From assembly GCF_020520425.1 (NCBI RefSeq), contig NC_079487.1, positions 85,937,141 through 86,001,140 on the forward strand: a stretch of 64,000 nucleotides of DNA, given 5' to 3'. Under the pieces are notes generated by a model. That model saw only the letters and a list, made by a program, of their open reading frames with translations. It was not told where the DNA came from and did not search any database. Position numbers and translations under genes: made by a program. The DNA comes from Spinacia oleracea (taxonomy: Eukaryota; Streptophyta; Magnoliopsida; Caryophyllales; Amaranthaceae). Below are positions 1 to 10,570 of the stretch, one piece after another; within the stretch, counting starts at the first letter, position 1, and each line of letters opens with the position of its first letter.

Positions 1-61
1 GTCTTTCGGATTTCCTAACACGTTTCCGAATGGGATCAGGATGTCATTGGGTGCGTTCAGC

Positions 62-70
62 TATATATAA
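62..70 (+). promoter_or_regulatory. TATA box of the antisense ORF in Gypsy 1
   Basis: A clean TATATATAA lies about 90 bp upstream of the ATG at 154 and is followed by a pyrimidine-rich leader (CTCTCTTTTCTTTTTG type), the usual layout of a plant Pol II core promoter. It suggests the antisense ORF has its own promoter, although a neighbouring LTR could also contribute. Only sequence evidence. Confidence 0.5.
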
Positions 71-153
71 GGGCTACATACGTCCCTATTTTCTACTACT
101 CTCAAATTCTCTCTTTTCTTTTTGTTGTGCTTTAATTATTCATTGCTTTTGCC

Positions 154-1952
154 ATGTCGATCCCTACTTTCTCACTCCAACGGACTGTTAGGCGTTGGCT
201 ACGGGCCCTTACTCCCACAGAAAAAGCTTTGTTAAAAGAATACCACTTAGAGGCACTTTTAGGCTTACAACAAATTAATATTGATTATAACTTTCTGCAT
301 GCTGCCCTAAGCTTTTGGGACTCCGATCATCATGTTTTTTCCTTTCGGGGCAACGAAATATGTCCTTTGCCCGATGAATTTGCTGCGATCCTTGGTTATC
401 CTACTAATGCTACTCCTGTTACCCCTGGCACTATTGAAGAGGGTAAAACAACCATAAGGGCTTTCCTAGGACTAGATGATAACATGTTTGCTGAAATTGT
501 TGTAGATGATAAGGTTAACTTGGCAAAACTTGTAAAACATTATTTTAGGCCTAGTAAGAACATGACCGAACAGAAATTGAACATCCGAGCCCTTGTATTT
601 TTCTTGTTGAATCATTATTTGCTGTCGAATAACAATGGTGAGTTCGGTGACATAAGGTTGATCCCCTTGATTAGCCAGATGGAAAGTTGCTATTCTATTG
701 TGTCGTTGGTTGTTGCCGAGACTTTGCTGAGTGCGGATGAGTTGAAGAAGGATGCCAAATCCGAACATTTTAAGGGAAGCCCCCTATTACTACTGGTGAT
801 CGATTTTTCCTTGGGCACGTATACGTCCCTTTTGCATATTTTTTTTTGCCTGGGGCTGAGTTTTAGCGCCCAGGGCTGGGCGCTGGAGTTTTCGGCGCCT
901 GGTCCTGGGCGTTGAAACTGCGCCCCAGGGACCATTTTTTTCATTCTTTTGATTCGATCGTACCTGTTTTTGCAGATTTGGCTTGCGGAACGGCTTAGAC
1001 TTTTGGAAGCTCCTGCCGATCCTAAACATTATCGCCCTATAGCCTTGGGTAACCGAAAATACCTGCACCAAGGTCAGGACGAGGCCGAATGGACCTCCTT
1101 TTTTACTTATGGCATTTGTTCTATTAAGTGGGTGGTACCATGGTGGGGTTTGACTACTATGACAGGGGGTTCTGATGTATCGGTTTATGTTTCTTTGTTG
1201 GGGCTATCTCGTCCCATTTATATTTTCCCTTACCGAGTCATGCGTCAATATGGTTTAAGCAGACTATCCCCTTTTCTGATACGGTACCACCTAAGGTAGC
1301 GGCCTTTTCACAAACACGGGTCTTAGCGTGGGCTAAGTATTATGATGGTCTCCCGCGTTGGGCCGTAGCTACAAATGGCTTTGTGGGTCTTTCTGAAAAC
1401 TACAAGTTGTGGATGAGCTCCGATGATAAAGATGTGAGGACCGAGGCTCGAAATGGGGAGCCGGCTGAGCTTTTGATACCTCGTATTCGTGTTAAATATG
1501 AGGGTCCTGATTCTGCCAGACCTCGTACCTATAGTATTAAGACTGTGAAAGCTCATCCTGATCGAAAGCGAAAGGAAGTTCCTCCCCATTCCAGTTTCAG
1601 GCCTAAAAAGATGCCTAACATGAAGGGGCCTGCTGTTGTTAAAAGAAATGCAAGCTCTCGCGGAGATCGTCGCCGGAACAATGTATGGGTTAGGAAGGCT
1701 CAGCCGCCTGTAGAAACAGTGGCTAGTCTAGTTGATGATAATAATCCTTCTCCCACCATTGCCTGTGCCCTCGAGGCTGAGCGGGCTATAACTGAGAATG
1801 TTTCTGAAGCCTTGGTATCTTTGGAAGTTAGTGTCCAGGAGCCGGTTCTTATGGAGATTGACATTGGGGCAGCGCGGAAGACTGTGGGGGTGGATCCTGC
1901 GAATATTGCCCTCTACAAGACTTTATTTGATGATCCAGAAGAACTAGAGTAG
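154..1952 (+). pseudogene. Antisense ORF of Gypsy 1, plant-mobile-domain/DUF7745-like, with one intron and a frameshift
   Basis: Exon 1 is 154-795 (214 codons). A phase-0 intron of 180 bp (GT at 796, TTTTTGCAG ending at 975) separates it from exon 2 (976-1952). The N-terminal half reads like the plant mobile domain/DUF7745 proteins that accompany Tat-type gypsy elements (for example FWDSDHHVFSFRGNEICPLP, then DEFAAILGYP). The C-terminal part is basic then acidic and looks disordered (KRKEVPPHSSFRPKKMP). The frame is lost near 1265-1290: the reading frame ends at TAG 1297-1299, and the family-like sequence resumes in another frame (VPPKVAAFSQTRVLAW...) to the stop at 1952. The intron holds a GC-rich double-hairpin module. 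Known: extra ORFs, including antisense ones, occur in plant Tat elements. Function unknown; the present copy is broken. Confidence 0.72.
862..918. repeat. Double-hairpin GC module, copy A (inside antisense-ORF intron)
   Basis: Two adjacent imperfect palindromes of the type GCGCCCAGG-CTGGGCGC, joined by a GTTTTCG linker and bordered by TTTTAG and TTGAAA. This copy lies entirely inside the 180-bp intron of the antisense ORF. An outer partial match (CCTGGGGC at 849-856 against GCCCCAGG at 923-930) adds a third stem. Confidence 0.8.
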
Positions 1953-3385
1953 TGTAGTTCTTGCTAGGGTGTAGGTGCCCTCCATTTATTTCAGTCGTGT
2001 TTGTTTTAATTTTTAGCACTCTGTTTTCCTTCTTATTATTTTTTAATAAAGGCGTATTTTTATTTTTCATTTTCATTTATTTTTGTTTCTCCTCTTTTTT
2101 ATGTATTTTATATGTCTAACACTTTTTGCACAAAGAATTTTTTTTTTTTATTTGGACCGAATCCTTGGTAAGGATTGCCTACGTATCTTGTCAGAATCAG
2201 GTCGCGCGTAGTTCTAGCTTTTGAATAAGTTCTAGTATGCCGGATTTCGGTAGATATGCCCTGAGGTGGAAACATATTACTTAGTCGGTCAAATGAGTGA
2301 AGTATTATCATTATTTTCATCTGCTATTTTTTGCCATAAGTCGTGTAAAATATGAAATTCGAAATTCGACTAATTTGTATGGCTATATTCTTGGTTGGTA
2401 AGCCTATTTGGATACGTACTGTACCCCCCAAGTGTTCGTTATTTTTCCGTTGTGTGCGGATAAAATGACGAGCACTTCAGAAAAAAAAAAAAATCAGGCA
2501 GAGAATTTCAACGCCCAGGCTGGGGCGTCAGAAATTTCGGCGCCCAGCCCTGGGCGCTGAAAATGACTTGGGCGGTCAATTTTTGACGCTTTGCTTCACA
2601 TGTTCTTGCATTTCTTTCTCTTTCTCTTTTTTTTTTTGTGCCTTGATATTTTGCTCGTATTTAAAGGCCAATTTTGAGGCTACTTTGGAGGCTTTTTGAC
2701 TGTTAGCGTGAAATGCGTTTTTGTCCGAATCAATTTTTTCTATTCGTGACTCGAAACAGTTTTGAAAATGGGGTTAGGGTGCGGAAGTTATGAAGATCCT
2801 TGTCTAGGTTTTTGAGGTGTTGTTAGTGAAGGGTATGATGGAATCTATGTTTTATGAATCTGTTTTTTTTTTTGGTAACATTTGCATTGTTTTGGATTTT
2901 GATTTCCTTTAATTCTGGGTTTGCATGGATTGACTCTTATGATGACGCTGGTTTGGCTTTTTAGGTTTTGGGGATATGAATGGGATAGTGTGGTTTATTT
3001 TGTGGGTTTCGGGAATTGGTTCCCATGGCACTATTTCAAAACCGAGTGGGCTTTGTTTGTTGGGCCTGGAGTGGGCCGCCTCTTTATTTTTGTATTTTGC
3101 AAGTACATTTGGTGTTTATTTAGTGTTAGAATAAAATTTTTAGGAGAAATATTACGCCTTTATTGATTCGGAAAGTAAGGAAAACACACTGAAATAAAAC
3201 TGACCCATATTCTAAGGGGCCTTAGGACCATCTAAAGTCTCTAGTATTTTTTTTCTATCAATCTAAAGAACTACTAGGCGCTTTTTACTAATGGTGCTCT
3301 ATGTGGCTCAAGCCTTGGGTTTAGTCTCATAAAACTTCGGTCCTTCACCGGTACTCATCTTGAATTCCATTCCTTTTGCATTGAC
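1953..3385. other. Non-coding interval of Gypsy 1 between antisense ORF and protease ORF
   Basis: No convincing ORF. The stretch holds T-rich sequence after the antisense ORF with an AATAAA-like motif near 2045 (its probable polyadenylation region), the second double-hairpin module, and low-complexity T/G-rich DNA to about 3166. Autonomous relatives would carry reverse transcriptase and integrase at this place; nothing of them is recognisable. Confidence 0.6.
2506..2563. repeat. Double-hairpin GC module, copy B
   Basis: Reads TTTCAACGCCCAGGCTGGGG, then CGTCAGAAATTTCGG and CGCCCAGCCCTGGGCGCTGA: two stems with the same linker and flanks as copies A, C and D. It lies in the non-coding gap between the two convergent coding blocks of Gypsy 1. 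Confidence 0.8.
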
Positions 3386-4966
3386 CTACTGATATGTCTT
3401 CACCCATCCGTTCTCGACCTCTTCTAGTGTTGATGCAGGAGAGATTAACCGGGTTGGATCGAAACCTTCATCTTGTAAAGCTAGGGTAGTCATCACAGTC
3501 TCGTTCTCCATAGGCCTCGATTCGTTAAACAATCTCCATAGAGCCTGGTTGTCCAATATTTCAGCTGTTTTAGTCTTGGTGAGGTGGGGTGCCTCATCCA
3601 AGGTGTGGCAGTTATGGAAAATTTCAAATCCGGGTTTTAGCAAGCCATCCTGAACGAAGGGTTCAGGGAAATCACAGCATGGGTGTTCTTCTCCTTCCCG
3701 AACGAACATCCCGTTAAGGGTCCTTTGATATGGGGGAAGGAGGGTGGTTTGTTTGGCTTTGTTAAGGCGTAGCCTAGACAGGCGGTCAGCAATATCTTCC
3801 TCCGTTGGTTCATAACCTAAGCCAAAGGGAGTAGATTTGTCGGGAAAAGGATGGAATGTGTATTCCTTCTTCCTTATGCCCAATGGGGTTCCTGGGAAAT
3901 AACCTTGAGCTAACAGCATTCTAGGGATGACTCGGGATGCATGCGGGTCTAGGAATGCTGGGTCATAATCTTCGATGAACTGGATTGTTTCTTCCATTTG
4001 AAACCCGTAAAGGTCGTCTGCAGTTTCGGCCGTTCCAACCATAGTGCAACCATAGGGCTTGATGTCGATTATTTGAAACTCCGTGGTGCGTGCCACAGGC
4101 CCGGTTTGTATGGTAAAGTTGATTTTTCCCAATACAGGCCTTCGGGAGTTATCATAAGCTCGTACCCCTTGCGTGGAGGTTTGGAAGTCATCGTTTCCTA
4201 GCCCTAAGCAATGGGCGGTTCGCAATGGGCAGACGTTAACCGCCGAACCATTATCTACGAGCGCTAGGGGGATGTTTTGTCCTTTGCATCCAACCACTAG
4301 GTAAAGGGCTTTATTGTGAGCACCCCCCTCTTTGGGTAAGTCTTTATCGGTGAAAACTATGGCCTTTTCTCCGGCATCTCTCGTGACATGGCTAACCAAT
4401 GAGTCAGGTGTGATATCTGTAGGTACTGAGATGAGGTCAAGTGAGCGAATAAGCTTTTCGCGATGTTCCTTTGAAGTACACATAAGATCCCATATGGTAA
4501 TCTCGGCGTTGGTTCTTTTTAGTTGTTTCAGGAGAGGATTTTCAATGACTTCCGCGACGGTGGCGTGCCGTCCATTCTCAGGAGTTTGTCTAACCGGGAT
4601 GTCGTCCATAGGAGGTGGGTGAATATCCGGTTGGTATATTCTTCCGGATCGGGTGAGGTTGTCGACCTCGGGCTGCTGAGGGGTGGTGTCAATGAGAGCA
4701 TACCCGGGCCAAGTTTCAGTGAAGAGGTCCTGGCCCGACACTTGAGATAGGTAAATATCTTCAGCATCATCATTCCACACACCGCACACTTCCCTCTCGA
4801 TTCGATCCATAGGGACCACAGCGAGTGGTGCACCTTGAGGTGTAATATACACCATGGGGTTGAAATTCTCTGGTTGGTCGAGAGAGATGTGACAAGAGCC
4901 GAGTGGGCTCTTGTTGTTGTTGGGTTTGCCAACGTTAGGGAAAGGTATCACTTTATCCTCTATCAT
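3386..4966 (-). pseudogene. Gypsy 1 protease ORF with zinc-knuckle-like start and G-patch-like segment
   Basis: A 526-codon ORF on the minus strand. In the same frame, readable sequence extends upstream of the first ATG to about 5105 and contains a Cys/His motif (YCKFHQGNGHDTENC) typical of the gag end in Tat-like elements. The retropepsin-like core is LALVDNGSAVNVCPL (about residues 235-250), with DNGS in place of the usual DT/SG. Further on, GYFPGTPLGIRKKEY and FGLGYEP resemble the G-patch that follows protease in plant gypsy polyproteins. The ORF ends at 3386 without entering reverse transcriptase. It is cut off from gag (5170-6147) by a TGA and a frame change between 5166 and 5105. Element role: maturation of gag products; probably inactive in this copy. 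Confidence 0.8.
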
Positions 4967-5169
4967 GTCCTGGATCGTATGTTTTAGATTCCAGCAGTTT
5001 TCAGTGTCATGCCCATTTCCTTGATGGAATTTGCAGTAAGTACCTTCGACCCAATATTTGCTTTTGACGGGAGGGTCACGGGTGGGCCTATAGGTCTCAA
5101 CTTTCCTTGATTGGTTAGTCTTTCAAAGGCTTGTACCAAAGTCGACCTGAGTGGGACAAACTTTCGGTC

Positions 5170-6147
5170 TCAGACCCATCTTCCAGGGTTTCTTCGGGTG
5201 GGAGTCTCTTCTACAGCATGGACTTCTTGGGCTTGGGATGTGTTACCCCGATTATAGGTTTTGTTCTTATATGTGGGTTTGCTTTGTATGGTTTTGGCGA
5301 GGTCGTCCTCGATCTTTATTCCCACATCATAAACTCTTTTGAAAGTGTCAAATCCCAGGTACCTAAGGTGTTGTCTGTAAGCCGGGTCCAGGTTGTCAAT
5401 GAATTTTTGGACCAATTCTGTTTCGGGAGGCCTATTGATTAGCTGGGCCGCCTGGTCCCTCCATCTAGCAAAGTAGGTCGTGAAACCCTCGTTTTTCTTT
5501 TGGAAGAGAACTTCCAGCTCGCGCATGGTGACTTGGAAATCCATGTTCGACGAGTATTGCTTGATGAAGACATTGACAAAGTCTTCCCAAGTGGGGAAGA
5601 GCTTAGGGTCCTGGTGATAGTACCATTTGAGCGGCACAGGTTCCAAGGACAAAGGAAAGGCAGGTAAGTACATGGACTTGTCCACGCCTTTCAAGTTCAT
5701 GGCATTCACAAAGCTCAGTAGATGATCACGGGGGTTGTCCGTGGCCTTGAACTTTGGTAAGTCAGATGAACTGAACTTTTCTGGTAGTTTGCCAGGAAAA
5801 GGTTCAGGATCGAGGGAGAAGTTTTTGCTCCCCATGGTTTGCTGTAGGACCATTTTTTCAATCCTCTTCTCGTTATCGAGGTCATTTTTGGCTTGCGCAG
5901 CCGCTAAAGCTTCATTTTCCATTTTTAGTTGGCCCATGAGTCGGGTCATTTGAGCCATCTGCTCTTGCAAATCTTCGATGGACATGTTTGAAGGTACGAA
6001 TCGAGGTTGGGGAAGCGGAGATCCTTGAAATGAGGGATGACGGACGGAGCTTGGAGTCACTAAACCTGGTGTTGGCGATGTATCTTCGAGACGCACTAAC
6101 CGTTGATTCCCTGATCGGCACCAAGTGGCAGGACCAGTCCTAGGCAT
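5170..6147 (-). CDS. gag: Gypsy 1 gag (capsid) ORF
   Basis: 325-codon ORF with an N-terminal Gln/Met-rich coiled-coil-like stretch (MSIEDLQEQMAQMTRLMGQL) followed by the retrotransposon gag domain: PRDHLLSFVNAMNLKG, LKWYYHQDPKLFPTWEDFVN, FQVTMRELEVLFQKKNEGF, TTYFARWRDQAAQLINRPPE. These are recognisable plant Ty3/gypsy gag motifs. It would form the virus-like particle that packages element RNA. The ORF stops at TGA (5170-5172) where homologous sequence continues in frame for some 20 codons, so the C-terminus and zinc-knuckle region are separated from it. The start at 6147 is the first ATG; an internal Met at the coiled coil is also possible. Confidence 0.85.
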   Translation of the reverse strand: MPRTGPATWCRSGNQRLVRLEDTSPTPGLVTPSSVRHPSFQGSPLPQPRFVPSNMSIEDLQEQMAQMTRLMGQLKMENEALAAAQAKNDLDNEKRIEKMVLQQTMGSKNFSLDPEPFPGKLPEKFSSSDLPKFKATDNPRDHLLSFVNAMNLKGVDKSMYLPAFPLSLEPVPLKWYYHQDPKLFPTWEDFVNVFIKQYSSNMDFQVTMRELEVLFQKKNEGFTTYFARWRDQAAQLINRPPETELVQKFIDNLDPAYRQHLRYLGFDTFKRVYDVGIKIEDDLAKTIQSKPTYKNKTYNRGNTSQAQEVHAVEETPTRRNPGRWV

Positions 6148-7345
6148 AAGATAAGCTAAAGTTTAGGTTCCCAAAGTTTCAAGCATTACTTAGTCTAGAC
6201 TTCGACTCTCTGAAATGGTTTTTCACTCTTTCTTTTGTCGGTACACTTTTTGGTTTTTTTTATTTTGGTCATTCTTTGGATTTTCGAAACACTTGCCCGT
6301 GTGACATTCATAGTTATTAGCACGTTCGGTTTTGGTGCCGAGTATTGTCGTCGTAGGAGGCCTAACAACGACACAAAGAGTTATTAATTTTTTTACGAGT
6401 CCCTTTTAAATCGAGTGCTTTTCTTACGCCCTCGTAGCAATTCTTTTTACGAACATTTTTTGTGCTACGTATTTTCCTTTCGCGCGGGTACCGAGGTTGC
6501 TGCGCTTGACCAGAAGGCCAAGCAGCAACTTCAGCGCCCAGCGAGGGGCGTGAGAAATTCTGGCGCCCAGCCAGGGGCGTTGAAAATGCGTCCCTGGTTG
6601 GTTCTCGTTTTCTGTCTTCTGTTTATGTGACTTCGATTTGCGTGCTGGCTTAATAACGTCCTTTACGCGTAACAGCGTTTGTGGGATTCGTTACAGGCCA
6701 TCCCGAGCGTCGCTTATTTTTGTGGCGATCATTCGGGTTTGCGGAACACGTGTTTTGGTATAACTCTTTGGCAAATTAGTCTATGAACATTTGGGCAATT
6801 TTTAAGGTCGTTGGTTTTCCGGGATAGTTTGTCACACACAATCACATATTTCGCTACACATGACTACATTACAAACATGGATTTGAAAGTTAAACATGTC
6901 ACATAGTTTGTGATAGGCTTCTTTGGGTAGTTTATTTGCGCCTGGCTTGGTACCGCTTCTATCGTAGATCCAACACATGCCCCGGTCGAGGTAGTGTCTT
7001 CAACAGACGAATTTCGCCCAAGAGGCCAACCCGCAAGTGCAAGCCAAGGGGGCATGCAGGCGAGAGGGACCTAATGAGCGAGCGATTGGGTTCGGGATAG
7101 GTGTACTACCTGCACAAGTACCAAGTGGGAAACATGCGCGGCTTATGCACCCCCCTATTGGCGAGAAAAGGTATCCTTAGTCCCAACTCCCGAGGGAGCC
7201 GAGATTCGTTATGCGGTTCTGCCCGTTCACATTAATATGCTGATTTTCAGGTCGTCCCAACTTGATGGGGAAATAAACGTGGGGTAGGATCGTTTCACCC
7301 TTCGGCTATTTTGATTACCTACAAGCACGATTATTTCCTTCACTA
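6148..7345. other. Gypsy 1 leader between PBS and gag
   Basis: About 1.2 kb of untranslated leader on the minus strand with no ORF of recognisable family. It contains the third double-hairpin module (6529-6586). A long leader between PBS and gag is common in Tat/Ogre elements. Confidence 0.6.
6529..6586. repeat. Double-hairpin GC module, copy C
   Basis: Reads CTTCAGCGCCCAGCGAGGGG, CGTGAGAAATTCTGG, CGCCCAGCCAGGGGCGTTGA. Same two-stem design as copies A, B and D, with stems weakened by substitutions (GCGAGGGGC). It lies in the gag leader of Gypsy 1. Confidence 0.75.
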
Positions 7346-7363
7346 TCCCCAGTGGAGTCGCCA
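7346..7363 (-). promoter_or_regulatory. Primer binding site of Gypsy 1
   Basis: On the minus strand this reads TGGCGACTCCACTGGGGA, starting two bases after the LTR end. It begins with the TGG complementary to the CCA of a tRNA and resembles PBSs described for Ogre/Tat elements (reported as tRNA-Arg type); the tRNA assignment was not checked here. Confidence 0.65.
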
Positions 7364-8220
7364 CTGTGAGGGGGTCGAAAAAACGCGAGGCTAATGCGTG
7401 ACCTCGTCCCTCGTGGGTGTGACGATTCTTTTTATTCAATCAAGTGTAATTGGATTTCCTGTGAGTTTACACCCAATTGACTAGTAATATAGGAGTCGCC
7501 ATTCAATTTTTAACGACAATGAGAAAAAATGACAAAACCCGGTTATCGTGACATAAAAGGAGTGCAATTATGTTTGACCACGACGGCCGTATGTTCCCTT
7601 GTGATCCCTGGTGTGGGGATCTCTCAACATACACCCGCAAGGTAGAGATTGAGGGTTCGGGGGACTGTAACTACCGAGAGGAGTACTTCGCTCGTCGATA
7701 ACTCCGGAGGCAGGATATCCTTACTAGCTCAGCATAAATAATTGAAGGGACATGTGTTAACTATTAAACTAATCTGAGTTGATTTTAGCAATATGCAACA
7801 TATAATACTAATTCGATCGTGATTATCTGATTTAAATAGCATTAAGGACCTAGCATGATAACCCGATTTCCCAAAAATATTATATTTGTTAGGCGTGATA
7901 GAACAATCAGATTTAGTTAGTTTAACAGTTCATAAAAAGGGCGAGGAAAGCAGTTAAATCATCGAAAAGGGAAACATTACGACGCACCCTTGAGAGGTGC
8001 GTCACGGTTCTCAGAAAACTAACCACTTTGACTTTGCTATTTGTCATTTTTATTTAACGAATCTCAATTATGGGACAGGATACGTTCTGTTCGATTTATG
8101 GATCGATTGCGACAGAACGCGTGAACAGTTTCGCAGCGTGAGGCTTAGGCTAAGGGTTGGAGTCAATACTCAGAATATAATTGTGTGTTGTGTGTCCTTT
8201 TCACGTCGAATTTAGGGGTC

Positions 8221-8228
8221 TATTTATA
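8221..8228 (-). promoter_or_regulatory. TATA box in Gypsy 1 LTR
   Basis: Minus strand CCCTATAAATAGAC, a canonical plant TATA context inside the LTR and in the direction of gag. Confidence 0.6.
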
Positions 8229-8303
8229 GGGAAGAGTTCGTGGAAAGATAGAATTGCAGAGTTCTAATCCACAAAGAATTAGGAAAAAACACGTACCCAG
8301 GTA

Positions 8304-8362
8304 TTTTCAGCGCCCAGGCCTGGGCGCCGAAGATTTCGGCGCCCAGAGCCAGGCGTTGAAAA
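8304..8362. repeat. Double-hairpin GC module, copy D (inside the LTR)
   Basis: The most regular copy: TTTTCAGCGCCCAGGCCTGG, GCGCCGAAGATTTCGG, CGCCCAGAGCCAGGCGTTGA. The first stem (GGCGCCCAGG/CCTGGGCGCC type) is almost a perfect palindrome. It lies upstream of the LTR TATA box with respect to minus-strand transcription. Confidence 0.8.
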
Positions 8363-8824
8363 TAGGGTATGGGCTGTTTTCTTTAGTCAGATTCGGATTC
8401 CTGAAATTCGTAGAGTTTGAGGCTTAATCGAGTCTTTTAGCGCATATCAATTTTATGACGGAATGCGTCTGGGCCCGTTACGAACTCTAGGCTCGTTAGG
8501 ATTTTAATTAATACGTAACTCTTATTTCCGAATCATATTAGGAATAGGATTCTCGCAGTTTTCTATCTCATTTAGGATTTATGTTGGAATGCAACACCTA
8601 ATTCTGACAGGTTTCTATCCTTTATGATTTGCCACTTTTTAGAAGCTACCTTTTACGGCAGTTACTATTTTTAGCAGGTTTCCATAAATAGCAGGTTTCG
8701 GGTGAAATGAAAAGGGGAATTGAGATTCGTTTATTTTATAGGAGATGCGTTGTCAAGTGGAGATTTATGCTTTCATCATCGAACCTTTCCCTTTCGGGAA
8801 TGGGGACAAAAGTAGGTGTCTACA

Positions 8825-9321
8825 AGCGCGGAGCTGTGCGCGTGCGTGCGCGCCGAGACCACGACACAGCAGCAGCGCGGCCCACGGCCCACTGGCTGTG
8901 CGCGTCCGTGTGCTTGGCGTGCGGGCTTGCTAGCCGGCCTTGCCTCATGGCTTGGTCGGTTAGTAAGGTTATGTAAATAACCTTATAACCTAATTTCCAA
9001 CTTAGCAAAAACATAACACAGTACACACAACCCTAGGAGAAAACAGAGAATCCTAATTATCTCTGTGCCTCCATAGTGTGTTCATCCCAAAAGGCAAAGT
9101 ATCTTGATCGATTGTCTAAGCTACGATAATCAAGACGGATCTGAACGTGTCGGTGAACTAAGTAGAGGAACGACAAGTGGAGTTCTTTGTTCGTGTTCGT
9201 TGACATATTATTGTGGAAAACACGCTTCGAATGTAAGTTTGCTTAATCTGTGATTTATACATGTTTCCTGGTTTGGGGATTGTTCCGCACATGTTATTAT
9301 GTTTAACTGTATTCCCCAACA
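8825..9321 (+). repeat. Copia 1 5' LTR (3' part only)
   Basis: Aligns with 17118-17614 with roughly nine differences by eye over about 497 bp, so roughly 98% identity. It ends in CCCCAACA just before the PBS. It contains a GC-rich island (8826-8960). Its upstream half is displaced by Gypsy 1. Confidence 0.88.
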
Positions 9322-9322
9322 G

Positions 9323-9336
9323 TGGTATCCTGAGCC
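9323..9336 (+). promoter_or_regulatory. Copia 1 primer binding site (initiator tRNA-Met type)
   Basis: TGGTATCCTGAGCC one base after the LTR end matches the standard plant copia PBS complementary to initiator tRNA-Met, with one difference from the usual TGGTATCAGAGC pattern. Confidence 0.75.
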
Positions 9337-10200
9337 TTATGTATTCAAAGCATGGATTAGCATGATTATTATTGTTTCTGCATCTGTCGAAAATTTGGAA
9401 TTTTTGTTGATTTTTCGGAGTTTTTACGAATTATTGGATGAATTGCGTAATAATCAGGTCCGAAATAAAAAATGTTCGTTTTTTCGAGTTTTAAAACCCT
9501 AATTTGATTGAAAACTATTTTCTAAGATCAATTGACGGGAACGGAATTGCAAAAACAGGCCTCGAAGTATCGTTTTTTGGGCGTTTTTGTTAATTTTTCA
9601 TTAAAAATTAAAAGTGTCGGATAGTAATTCAATTAAAAGGTCGACCTAAACTACTTGGAATTGCTTGAAATTTTGACACATTGTTTCTGGGTACATGCTT
9701 GATCTATTGTAAAACTTTCAGATTTTTCCGATAAGTATAAACCCTAATTTTTCCTTTCCCTAATTCGTAAAATTTGAAACCCTAATTGAATTTTAATTAA
9801 TTTTGGTTTAATACTTCGGTTAATTGGGAAAGGGGATATAATTTCATGGGTCAGTGGCTAATTTTAAAAATTATTGGATTAAAAGTTTGAATGGTTTCTT
9901 TAATTCTAATCGCACTTAAACCAAATTATTAAAATCTGAAATTTAATTGTTTATGAACGATTTAAAGCTTCGGATTTTATTAATTAAAAGTTCAAACTTT
10001 AAATGTTGATTCGTTCGTTCTTAAAAGTTTGAATATTGTTAGCCCTTGATTTAATAATTTTACGAAATTGGATTGTCGTTAAAGTTTATTGAATCGTTAA
10101 AAATCGTTGTTTTTCGAAAATAAAAATCGTAACTTTTTGAAAAATAAAATTAATGCAAGTTCGTGAACTTAAATTTAATTTTAATTAAGTTGGTCCGTAT

Positions 10201-10570
10201 CACGAACCAAAGGCACGAACACATGTGTGTGGTGGGTGTGTGGCTCGACGAGCCATGCGAGCTACCGTGCGCAATCGAATCGCAGCGACGCGGGCAGCAG
10301 CATGCACGCTGCGTGCCGCGCGCGCTGGGCGAGAGGTCAAGGGCGTGTGTTGCGCGCATTGTAGGGCGCAAGCCCTTACGATGGTGCAGCGATGCGCTAC
10401 GACGAGTCGAGCAAGGCACGCAGGGCAGCAGCGATGCTGAGGGTACGCGTGCACTGGCATGCGATGGGTGCGGGCTATGCTCGCATGCCTCGTAGGCCAA
10501 GCGACGGCTGCGATGGCTGCGGGCTATGCTCGTGTGCCTCGTAGGCCACGCAATGCTAATGGGCTGGGCG
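10201..10570. repeat. GC-rich block in Copia 1 leader
   Basis: GC-rich island (GCGTGCCGCGCGCGCTGGGCGA type) within strongly AT-rich flanks. It yields open frames on both strands only because stop codons are rare in such DNA. It corresponds in position to 26500-27110 of Copia 2. Confidence 0.65.

Larger units (their letters stand above)
1..8824 (-). mobile_element. Gypsy 1: partial non-autonomous Tat/Ogre-like Ty3/gypsy element
   Basis: Minus-strand LTR retrotransposon running off the left edge. In transcription order it has a 5' LTR (8824-7365), a primer binding site (7363-7346), a leader, gag (6147-5170), a protease/G-patch-like ORF (to 3386), then a plus-strand antisense ORF (154-1952). 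The 3' LTR must lie outside the window. No reverse transcriptase, RNase H or integrase is seen between the protease ORF and the antisense ORF, so the element is non-autonomous. It sits inside the 5' LTR of Copia 1: its LTR terminus TGTAGACACC (minus) abuts Copia 1 LTR sequence at 8825. Assignment to the Tat/Ogre lineage rests on the gag/protease type, the PBS type and the antisense ORF. Confidence 0.85.
7365..8824 (-). repeat. 5' LTR of Gypsy 1
   Basis: Bounded on the minus strand by TGTAGACACC at 8824 and CCCTCACA ending at 7365, directly before the PBS. About 1.46 kb. It has a TATA box at 8228-8221 and carries double-hairpin module D. The partner 3' LTR is outside the window, so the boundaries rest on the PBS position, TG...CA ends and the abrupt switch to Copia 1 LTR sequence at 8825. 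Confidence 0.75.

Noticed and set aside
8707-9026. Short frames spanning the Gypsy 1/Copia 1 junction
   Set aside because: They combine LTR sequence of two elements and have no family resemblance.
10150-10500. Overlapping open frames on both strands in the Copia 1 leader
   Set aside because: Same composition effect; no conserved product.
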